A DNA stretch of 22,380 nucleotides from assembly GCA_002782345.1 (NCBI GenBank), contig PFHO01000062.1:592-22971 (forward strand), written 5' to 3'. The stretch is from Candidatus Moranbacteria bacterium CG_4_8_14_3_um_filter_34_16 (GTDB lineage Bacteria > Patescibacteriota > Minisyncoccia > Moranbacterales > UBA2206). A program made the position numbers and the translations under genes. The notes under the pieces were generated by a model. The model saw only the letters and a list, made by a program, of their open reading frames with translations. It was not told the DNA's origin and ran no database searches. Within the stretch, counting starts at the first letter, position 1; every line of letters begins with the position of its first letter. Below, in pieces: positions 16,682 through 22,380 of this stretch.

Positions 16682-17179
16682 TTAAATCAAAAACTTTTTT
16701 TTATTCTCGCTCAAATTTATAAAATCATCCAATTCTTCTATCAATTTTCCACTAGTAGATTCCAAAAAAGCCATCCCCTCCACTCGACAACCAGTGATTC
16801 CTTGAATATATTTAACCAAGGGGATATAATCTCCGTCTCCGCTTATCAGAACAATGGAATCCAAATTTTTTGACATCTTAATGGCATCTACCGCAATTCC
16901 CACATCCCAATCGCCTTTTTTCGTGCCTCCGGGAAAAATTTGCAAATCCTTAGTCTTCACTTCAAACCCTTGTTTTCCTAAAGCCTCAAAAAATTTTTCT
17001 TCTTGTCCTTCTAATGTTTTTATCCCATAAGCGATAGCACGAATCAATTTTCGATCTCCTGCCGACGCTTTTAAAACCGCTCCGAAATTAACTTTTTTTC
17101 CAAAAAGCACTTTTGCCGAATAATAAAGATTTTGAATATCCACCAACACTCCCACTCTTTGTTCTTTGTAAATTCCCAT
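16682..17179 (-). CDS. NYN-domain (LabA/DUF88-type PIN-like) protein
   Basis: The protein has 165 aa from the ATG at 17179; an in-frame TTG at 17200 is a weaker alternative. It is a NYN/PIN-like nuclease fold, typically metal-dependent on RNA. Motifs are VGVLVDIQNLYY (D14, N17), KGDWDVGIAVDAIKM (D92, D98) and LISGDGDYIPLV (D115, D117), giving the expected acidic metal-binding cluster. The gap to the S15 gene upstream is only 27 nt, so it is probably co-transcribed with rpsO. A role in RNA processing or ribosome-related RNA turnover is inferred from fold and neighbour. The C-terminus (NLSENKKKFLI) is short and the domain fills the whole protein. Confidence 0.9.
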   Translation of the reverse strand: MGIYKEQRVGVLVDIQNLYYSAKVLFGKKVNFGAVLKASAGDRKLIRAIAYGIKTLEGQEEKFFEALGKQGFEVKTKDLQIFPGGTKKGDWDVGIAVDAIKMSKNLDSIVLISGDGDYIPLVKYIQGITGCRVEGMAFLESTSGKLIEELDDFINLSENKKKFLI

Positions 17180-17186
17180 AAATTGC

Positions 17187-17199
17187 TGACAATTTGTCA
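17187..17199. repeat. 13-bp palindrome between rpsO and the NYN gene
   Basis: The sequence TGACAATTTGTCA is a perfect inverted repeat (TGACAA, centre T, TTGTCA) in the short gap between rpsO and the NYN-domain start codon. It could be an operator or an RNA hairpin near the NYN start codon; chance in AT-rich DNA is possible. Confidence 0.35.
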
Positions 17200-17206
17200 A
17201 AACAAA

Positions 17207-17476
17207 TTATCCTTTTAATCCTAATTTTTTAATCACTGATTTATACGCCTTTTCATTGACATTTTTCAAATAATCCATCAATTTTCTTCTTTTGGAAACC
17301 ATCCGCAAAAGACCTCTCTTGGAATGAAAATCTTTCTTGTTTTTCTTGAGATGAGTCGTCAATTTTTTTATCTTTTCCGTGAAAAGAGCAATTTGATATT
17401 CCGGAGAACCATTGTCTTTTTCATGACGTTTGACCTCTTTGGTCGCTTTTTCTTTTTGCTTGCTTGTAAGAGCCAT
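17207..17476 (-). CDS. rpsO: 30S ribosomal protein S15
   Basis: The protein has 89 aa from the ATG at 17476, the family's standard length. The in-frame TTG at 17491 adds five residues without family support. Recognised blocks are HEKDNGSPEYQIALFTEKI, THLKKNKKDFHSKRGLLRMV and SKRRKLMDYLKN, ending in KKLGLKG. S15 binds 16S rRNA helices h20-h22 in the platform and helps form bridge B4 to the large subunit. In several bacteria S15 represses its own mRNA through its leader, and a structured leader is possible here too. A NYN-domain gene follows 27 nt downstream. It is divergent from the UvrD-like helicase. Confidence 0.97.
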   Translation of the reverse strand: MALTSKQKEKATKEVKRHEKDNGSPEYQIALFTEKIKKLTTHLKKNKKDFHSKRGLLRMVSKRRKLMDYLKNVNEKAYKSVIKKLGLKG

Positions 17477-17501
17477 AAATTTTTCGGCCAAACACTCGTT
17501 G

Positions 17502-17538
17502 AAATTTTGAAAAATTTAAAAACAAAATTTTCAAATTT
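17502..17538 (-). promoter_or_regulatory. Inverted repeat in the rpsO leader
   Basis: Arms AAATTTTGAAAAATTT (17502-17517) and AAATTTTCAAATTT (17525-17538) pair with two bulges around a short loop, 26 nt upstream of the rpsO start. A G-rich run (on the minus strand GGTTGAGGGGGTTGGG, about 17556-17541) lies just before it. Such a leader could hold an S15-binding or other regulatory RNA structure, but no known S15 leader class was recognised. Confidence 0.3.
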
Positions 17539-17707
17539 CCCAACCCCCTCAACCAGCATTTGCTAATTTAGAAATTATTTACATTCTAACCTTACAACAC
17601 ATCGGATTATTTGGCAAGAATTACCAAATTTCACGCCGGATATATTTTGGCAAATTTAAAAGTTTTTATCAAACATTGAAAAATATTTTAGAATAATTTT
17701 TATCTTG

Positions 17708-17716
17708 TGCTAGAAT
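17708..17716 (+). promoter_or_regulatory. Extended -10 promoter of the UvrD/PcrA-like gene
   Basis: TGCTAGAAT (17708-17716) is an extended -10 element (TGn plus TAGAAT). No good -35 box is seen, which extended -10 promoters tolerate. It predicts a leader of about 40 nt before the ATG at 17762. A similar TAGAAT at 17689-17694 lies 22 nt upstream. Confidence 0.4.
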
Positions 17717-17761
17717 ACCAATACTGGAAAAATTTATAAATTGAATTTATTTTTAAAAAAA

Positions 17762-19960
17762 ATGACTGATATTATGGAAAATCTCAATTCTCAACAAAAA
17801 AAAGCCGTCCAAAAAACCGAAGGACCGGTCTTAATAATCGCTGGTGCTGGATCAGGAAAAACCCGCGTTTTGACTTACCGGATCGCTTTTTTAATCAACG
17901 AAAAAAAAGTCTCTCCGGGCAACCTTTTGGCAGTAACTTTCACCAATAAAGCCGCTCAAGAAATGAAAGAAAGAGTGGCTAAATTGCTTTATCATGAAGA
18001 TGACTACCGCTTTAAAAAATTTTCCCAAAACTTTTTTCAACCCATTTCAGAGTTTTCTTCCATTCCAATGATCGGAACTTTTCATTCTATTTGTGCCAAA
18101 ATTTTGCGTGCCGAGATAAAAAACATCGGTTATGAAACCTCTTTTTCCATTTTGGACGACCAGGATCAACTGGCAATGATAAAAAAAATAATGAAAGAAA
18201 TGAAACTGGACACAGAGCAAATAAAACCGCGCGCTATCTTGGGAAAAATTTCCTCCGCTAAAAATGAATTTATGGATTTGTCTTCTTTTGTCAAACAAAC
18301 CACTGGATATTTTGAAGAAATTGTCGCTAAAATATACACCGCTTATCAAAAAAACCTTCAAAAACAAAATGCCTTGGATTTTGACGATTTGCTTCTTTTG
18401 ACTGTAAAAATTTTTCAACAATATCCCAAAATTTTGGAAAAATATCAAGATATATTTCGCTATATTATGGTGGATGAATATCAAGACACCAATCGTATCC
18501 AATATGTTTTAGTTAAACTTCTCAGTCAAAAAAGAAAAAATCTTTGCGTAGTAGGCGATGATTTCCAAGCTATTTACGGTTGGAGAGGGGCGGATATTCA
18601 AAATATTCTAGATTTTGAAAAAGATTATCCCGATGCGGAAGTCGTAAAAATGGAACAAAATTATCGTAGCACGCAAAATATTTTGGACGCCGCTTATGGG
18701 ATTATCTCCAAAAATGTCCGACGGAAAGACAAAAAAATTTGGACAAACAATTCTTCCGGACATTTTATTACCGAGTTTGAAGCCCAAGACGAAACAAAAG
18801 AAGCCGAATTTCTAGCGGAAGAAATTCAACGTCTTTATAAAAAAAAATCTTATGATTTTTCCGATTTCGTTGTTCTTTATAGAACCAACGCACAGTCTCG
18901 CGCTATTGAAGAAGCGATGTTGAAAAATTCATTGCCGTATAAAATTATCGGCGGGATAAAATTTTATCAAAGAAAAGAAGTCAAAGATGTTATCGCTTAT
19001 TTGAAACTTATTGAAAATTTCAACGATGAAATTTCTTTGGAAAGAATAGCCAATTTTCCCAAAAGAAATATTGGAAAAATTAGTTTGCAAAAATGGATAA
19101 ACTTTTGCAAAAAAAATTCATTGGACTTTATCAATGGCGCGATGCAATTGGACACTAAAGAAGACTTAACTATACAAAAAATAGATGCGATAAAAAAATT
19201 TGGCGCTTTTATCTTGGAAGCGTACCAAAAGTCTCACTCTATGAATTTGAAAAATTTTTTGGAATTCATAATCGTCAAAAGCGGATTGAAAAAAAATCTT
19301 TTGGAAAAAAATGAAGAAGGAGAAATTCAAATGGAAAATGTAAGAGAACTCTTAACAGTCGCTCAAAAATATGAAAAAAATGAAAACGATTCCGGCGTTG
19401 CTGATTTTTTAGAAGAAGTGGCGCTCCTCTCTGAAGCTGACGGGATTGACAAAAAAAATAAAGCTATCCATCTTATGACACTTCACAGTGCCAAAGGATT
19501 GGAGTTTAAGGTGGTTTTTATCGTCGGGCTGGAAGAAGGAATTCTTCCGCATTCAAGAAGTATTTTGGATAATGAACAAATGGAAGAAGAAAGAAGACTT
19601 ATGTATGTTGGAATAACCCGCGCACAAGAAAAAGTTTATTTGGTTTTTGCCAGTCAAAGAAATATATTCGGATCCACCCAAATCAATATTCCTTCTCGTT
19701 TCTTAGAAGATATTCCTGAAAAAATACTCCGCCAATATAAGCAAAAAGAGGGAACTATTTTGAAAAATAAACCATACAAAAAAAATAAAAGCACGATTGA
19801 AACAAAAGAAAAATTCAAAGATGGAGAATATATTTTTCACGAAAATTTCGGAAAAGGTCTTATCGTCGCTTCTCATGGAGATATTCTAACCGTCGCTTTT
19901 TCTCTCTCTGGTCTGAAAAAAATTTCCGCATCTTTTGCGTCTATTCGCAAAACTGACTAA
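17762..19960 (+). CDS. pcrA: UvrD/PcrA-type superfamily 1 DNA helicase
   Basis: The protein has 732 aa from the ATG at 17762. A TTG at 17741 and an ATG at 17774 are alternatives. It is a 3'-5' SF1 helicase acting in repair and in removal of recombinase filaments and stalled complexes. Motifs are LNSQQKKAV (Q-motif region), IAGAGSGKTR (Walker A, about 26-35), AVTFTNKAAQEM (Ia), IMVDEYQDTN (motif II, about 235-244), GDDFQAIYGWRGAD (III), EQNYRST (IV), LMTLHSAKGLEFKVVF (V) and MYVGITRAQEKVYL (VI). The C-terminal part has the Tudor-like FHENFGKGLIVASHG of PcrA, which helps it contact RNA polymerase. UvrD itself is the nearest alternative name. It is convergent with the LysM-CHAP gene and divergent from rpsO. 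Confidence 0.95.
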   Translation: MTDIMENLNSQQKKAVQKTEGPVLIIAGAGSGKTRVLTYRIAFLINEKKVSPGNLLAVTFTNKAAQEMKERVAKLLYHEDDYRFKKFSQNFFQPISEFSSIPMIGTFHSICAKILRAEIKNIGYETSFSILDDQDQLAMIKKIMKEMKLDTEQIKPRAILGKISSAKNEFMDLSSFVKQTTGYFEEIVAKIYTAYQKNLQKQNALDFDDLLLLTVKIFQQYPKILEKYQDIFRYIMVDEYQDTNRIQYVLVKLLSQKRKNLCVVGDDFQAIYGWRGADIQNILDFEKDYPDAEVVKMEQNYRSTQNILDAAYGIISKNVRRKDKKIWTNNSSGHFITEFEAQDETKEAEFLAEEIQRLYKKKSYDFSDFVVLYRTNAQSRAIEEAMLKNSLPYKIIGGIKFYQRKEVKDVIAYLKLIENFNDEISLERIANFPKRNIGKISLQKWINFCKKNSLDFINGAMQLDTKEDLTIQKIDAIKKFGAFILEAYQKSHSMNLKNFLEFIIVKSGLKKNLLEKNEEGEIQMENVRELLTVAQKYEKNENDSGVADFLEEVALLSEADGIDKKNKAIHLMTLHSAKGLEFKVVFIVGLEEGILPHSRSILDNEQMEEERRLMYVGITRAQEKVYLVFASQRNIFGSTQINIPSRFLEDIPEKILRQYKQKEGTILKNKPYKKNKSTIETKEKFKDGEYIFHENFGKGLIVASHGDILTVAFSLSGLKKISASFASIRKTD

Positions 19961-20137
19961 AATCAATAATTCTTTTATTTTTCAAAACATAACAGTTCAC
20001 AAAAATAACAAACAATCGCGTAGGTTATAATTTTAAAAAGCGTTTAAAAACTTGAATTAAAGAAGTTATTTTGATTTTGTTATTTGCTAGTCGTATCTTA
20101 GCAGTTTAGAAAAAAATAATAAATAAACCTCTATTTT

Positions 20138-21370
20138 TTATTCAGAATATATAAATCCTTTTATTGCCCGACTGTTTTTGCTGATAGTGCGAGTGGATTT
20201 TTTCGCCCAACCGCGATAATTCATTTCTGAAACAGTAAAGGTATCGCTTCCCACGCTTTCAACGATCGCAACATGCCCCCACCAAGATTCGGAGGAAACC
20301 ATAATTGACCCTGTTCGCGGAGTTTTTCCGGTGGCATATCCGGCAGATTTGGCGTGATAAAGCCAAGTTCCCGCATTTCCGCTCCAAGGAACATACTTTC
20401 TTTGCGACACATACCAAGTGCAATATCCATAAGGAAAACCGTGTCCGGTTCCCGCTTTCCCACTCAATTTTTTTCCAACTGAATCAAAAGATTCATACGG
20501 CCTGGAAGTGATACCCAAAGACCCGGAATTGTTCACTCTTTGAGGAACTTCTTTTTCTCCTCCGGGAATGATTAGCTCTTGACCTTCTTTAACCTCTCCA
20601 TTGGCCGGAATATCATTAAATGCGATTATTTTTTCTTTATCCGCTTTATATTTATTGGCAATATCGTCCAAATTATCATTCTTTTTCACCACATAATTCA
20701 AACCGGAAACCGGAAGAATAAATATCTTGTCACCAGGCATAATAGAATCTAAATCTTCTATTTCATTTGCCCACATTATAGTATTGACACTAACACCTTT
20801 AGCTTCGGCAATACTGCCAACAGTGTCTCCTGATTTAACTTCATAGATAAACACTCCAGCTCCTTCTTGCGGATCTTTTCTTACCGGATTAGAACCGGCA
20901 AGAAAAGCCTCGCCCTGCATAATCATTTCTTCTTCCGATTCATCTTCTTCTTCATTTATTTCGGCAACCGGACTAATTTTAGCCTCTGTCAAAGGAGCTA
21001 CCGCTAAATTTGTTTTCTCTGCTGTTTTCAAAAAAAGTCTGTCTTTTAGAGGATCTTCAAAGCTTGAAACATCATCAGTTTCGCCAAAATAACCAAACAA
21101 AAACCCACTAGACCCATGTCCGGCGGAAATATTTGTGGCAGAAACTAAAATAGCACTGGACGCTACAACCGCGAAAGCGGAATAATTTCTGAATATTTCA
21201 AGTAATTTTATACTCTTTCTTTTTTTTATAATCAGAACCACACATCTTTGTTTGCAATAAAGACGCGTTCTCAACTTTTTCAGATTTTCAAGGTTTAACC
21301 AACTTTTTAAAATTTCTATTATTTTACTAATAGATTTTCCTTTCTTATGATTTTGGTTCAAAAATGCCAA
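20138..21370 (-). CDS. LysM-LysM-CHAP cell-wall hydrolase
   Basis: The frame encodes 410 aa from a TTG at 21370. It is an exported peptidoglycan-binding protein: a basic N-terminal region, a hydrophobic export segment (about 63-83, SAFAVVASSAILVSATN) and an acidic linker. LysM repeats follow at 176-219 (YEVKSGDTVGSIAEAKGVS) and 225-268 (NYVVKKNDNLDDIANKYKAD). A C-terminal CHAP amidase/peptidase domain (about 305-410) has catalytic-type C317 (YGYCTWYV), H366 (GHVAIV) and E382/N384 (SEMNY). It would bind and cut the wall for growth or remodelling. The start is uncertain: there is no ATG, and a GTG at 21241 would keep the signal segment. It has its own strong promoter upstream. Confidence 0.85.
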   Translation of the reverse strand: MAFLNQNHKKGKSISKIIEILKSWLNLENLKKLRTRLYCKQRCVVLIIKKRKSIKLLEIFRNYSAFAVVASSAILVSATNISAGHGSSGFLFGYFGETDDVSSFEDPLKDRLFLKTAEKTNLAVAPLTEAKISPVAEINEEEDESEEEMIMQGEAFLAGSNPVRKDPQEGAGVFIYEVKSGDTVGSIAEAKGVSVNTIMWANEIEDLDSIMPGDKIFILPVSGLNYVVKKNDNLDDIANKYKADKEKIIAFNDIPANGEVKEGQELIIPGGEKEVPQRVNNSGSLGITSRPYESFDSVGKKLSGKAGTGHGFPYGYCTWYVSQRKYVPWSGNAGTWLYHAKSAGYATGKTPRTGSIMVSSESWWGHVAIVESVGSDTFTVSEMNYRGWAKKSTRTISKNSRAIKGFIYSE

Positions 21371-21430
21371 AAAAATATAAAGCCAACCAGCATTTCACCG
21401 TTCCAAAATCTTAATCTTTAACTGCCGGAC

Positions 21431-21459
21431 ATTCTAGCTTAAAAAACTTGTTTTGTCAA
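21431..21459 (-). promoter_or_regulatory. Near-consensus sigma-70-type promoter of the LysM-CHAP gene
   Basis: On the minus strand TTGACA (21459-21454), a 17-nt spacer and TAGAAT (21436-21431) form the best -35/-10 pair in the window. Transcription would start near 21424, giving a leader of about 54 nt to the TTG at 21370. The -35 box overlaps one arm of an inverted repeat (CAATCAA 21457-21463 and TTGATTG 21477-21483). Confidence 0.7.
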
Positions 21460-21492
21460 TCAAAATTCGCCATTAATTGATTGTTTTTCAAT

Positions 21493-21526
21493 ATCAACTG
21501 ATTGACCGAATCAACTGATTAACTGA
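21493..21526. repeat. 17-bp tandem repeat upstream of the LysM-CHAP promoter
   Basis: Two head-to-tail copies, ATCAACTGATTGACCGA (21493-21509) and ATCAACTGATTAACTGA (21510-21526), differ at three positions. They lie about 35-70 bp upstream of the -35 box and share a core TCAACTGATT. Related CAATCA/TGATTG words fill the stretch down to the -35. These could be binding sites for a regulator. Confidence 0.55.
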
Positions 21527-21561
21527 AAACATTCTTAATGATTCACTCTTAATTTTGAATT

Positions 21562-22230
21562 TCATTCCAATATCTCGTCCTTAATCGCGGATATCATATT
21601 TATGATTTTTTTGTTTTTTTTCAATTCTGCCAAAGATTGAAGTATTTTTTCGGCTCTATCAGTTAAATTTTGCTGTTTTGACAAAAAAATTCCTATTGAT
21701 TTTCCATCCGGTTTTTTTTCAATATACTTTCCCACTATCGCATACCATAAACGAAAAGTTTCCGAAGTCAAGTTCAACCCTGTCTCAACAAAAGGCGTGC
21801 GACTAAAAAAATTTTCCAATTTTTCCCAATTGGGAAAATTGTCATAAATCAACTCGTCTTCCAACATCTTAGCCGCCATTTGACCGTAAAAATCTTTTGT
21901 TTCTTCCAGCGAATAAAAATTTTTTTGGGTCAAAATTTCTTCTCTTCTAAAATCGCAATAAAGATGAAATTTCCAACCGGCTTGAAAAGAACCGATACCA
22001 GAAAAATCCAAATTCAATTTTTGAAAACACAAATGAGTGTCTTTTCTTTTTAGATTTTCGGCAATTCTTCGGATATCTGGAAAAACGCAACCAAGAAAAA
22101 ACTGATCTTTTTCAATTTTAGGCTGATTTTGAATTTTTTTCTCTATTTTTTCCACACTCTCAAAATCAGTCGTTCTCATTTTTTCAAAATACTTTTCCGC
22201 ATAAACTATGTGCGCGATTTGAGAAGCCAT
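21562..22230 (-). CDS. Zinc-dependent phospholipase C-like hypothetical protein
   Basis: This 222-aa soluble protein has no signal peptide. The N-terminal part resembles the zinc-dependent phospholipase C/nuclease P1-type fold by pattern. H7 lies in SQIAHIVYAEK, D52 in FFLGCVFPDIRRI (45-57), H66 in KDTHLCF, and H89/D93 in FQAGWKFHLYCDFRRE (82-97). Spaced His and Asp residues of this kind bind metal in that family. The second half is helical without a known motif. The assignment rests on residue pattern, not full-length similarity, and a plain hypothetical is possible. The stop codon is TGA. The ATG at 22230 lies 10 nt after the stop of a short coding remnant upstream, so an operon existed there. 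Confidence 0.7.
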   Translation of the reverse strand: MASQIAHIVYAEKYFEKMRTTDFESVEKIEKKIQNQPKIEKDQFFLGCVFPDIRRIAENLKRKDTHLCFQKLNLDFSGIGSFQAGWKFHLYCDFRREEILTQKNFYSLEETKDFYGQMAAKMLEDELIYDNFPNWEKLENFFSRTPFVETGLNLTSETFRLWYAIVGKYIEKKPDGKSIGIFLSKQQNLTDRAEKILQSLAELKKNKKIINMISAIKDEILE

Positions 22231-22240
22231 ATTTTTTAGT

Positions 22241-22315
22241 TTATTTTTTCATAATATCCGAAAACATTCTTTCTGTAAATGATTTTTCTTCCGGTGTCAA
22301 AATTAAATAGAAATG
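22241..22315 (-). pseudogene. C-terminal remnant of a gene, possibly truncated by an insertion
   Basis: On the minus strand a short frame from about 22315 to the TAA at 22243-22241 reads ILTPEEKSFTERMFSDIMKK at its end. That is a coding-like amphipathic C-terminus of some protein. A TGA lies just upstream (22318-22316), so the rest of the gene is not in frame. The break falls at the first AAATGTCATAC motif. It lies 10 nt before the next gene, as an operon partner would. It could instead be a chance short frame. Confidence 0.35.
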
Positions 22316-22348
22316 TCATACCTTTGCGTTTAGTTAAAATGTCATACT
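22311..22348. repeat. Paired AAATGTCATAC direct repeats, possible mobile-element terminus
   Basis: AAATGTCATAC occurs at 22311-22321 and again at 22338-22348, 27 bp apart. Repeated short motifs near an end are typical of IS21/IS481-type elements. A start-like ATG at 22360 (MNYGLIV) runs off the right edge and could open the element's first gene. Only 70 bases are visible, so the family cannot be named. Confidence 0.4.
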
Positions 22349-22380
22349 TGTGGAAATTTATGAATTATGGACTAATTGTT

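Noticed and set aside
18047..18502. 151-aa minus-strand frame
   Set aside because: It lies inside the UvrD/PcrA gene, antisense to helicase motifs, and its product has no recognisable domain.
1..22380. UGA read as glycine (code 25)
   Set aside because: TGA ends the UbiA-like, yifB and 222-aa genes at positions expected for real C-termini, so the standard code fits.

Overview
The window is an AT-rich bacterial segment with short intergenic gaps, small proteins and few classical Shine-Dalgarno sequences. It carries a type IV secretion-like (T4SS-like) gene cluster of the kind seen in Candidate Phyla Radiation (Patescibacteria) genomes, with PrgI, a stand-alone VirB4-N-like protein, VirB4 and a VirB6/TrbL-like protein. 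These points suggest a Patescibacteria member, possibly of the Parcubacteria/Moranbacteria type; this is inferred from gene content, not from a marker-gene tree. TGA acts as a normal stop codon in at least three genes (UbiA-like, yifB/comM and the 222-aa gene). The code is therefore standard and not the UGA=Gly code of Gracilibacteria/SR1.

Region 1 (1-159) is the 5' end of a minus-strand membrane protein cut by the window edge.

Region 2 (375-9867, minus strand) is one long operon of eight genes. In transcription order they encode a secreted protein with two calcium-loop repeats, a secreted helical protein, a VirB6/TrbL-like polytopic membrane protein, an unknown protein with a low-complexity tail, a PrgI-family protein, a VirB4-N/TraC-like protein, the VirB4 ATPase and a small multi-pass membrane protein. 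No relaxase, VirD4 coupling protein or cell-wall hydrolase lies within the cluster. A good promoter sits almost on top of the first start codon, which suggests a leaderless mRNA.

Region 3 (9868-11965) holds a divergent UbiA-superfamily prenyltransferase homologue with a large extra N-terminal membrane half, preceded by a leader of about 200 nt with a terminator-like hairpin.

Region 4 (11966-17476, minus strand) is a housekeeping run: rpsO (S15), a NYN-domain protein, a TraR/DksA zinc-finger protein, lspA, yifB/comM, a DUF348-G5-RlpA-type cell-wall protein and rsmA/ksgA.

Region 5 (17741-22380) holds a UvrD/PcrA helicase on the plus strand. Convergent to it are a LysM-LysM-CHAP cell-wall hydrolase with a near-consensus promoter preceded by repeats, and a 222-aa protein resembling the zinc-dependent phospholipase C fold. 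At the right edge, a short coding remnant abuts repeated AAATGTCATAC motifs that may be the terminus of a mobile element running off the window.

Functionally the window joins a membrane-spanning secretion/uptake or pilus machine with envelope genes (RlpA-like, LysM-CHAP, LspA), translation/ribosome genes (S15, RsmA) and DNA-handling genes (PcrA/UvrD, YifB/ComM). No rRNA, tRNA or CRISPR array was recognised.
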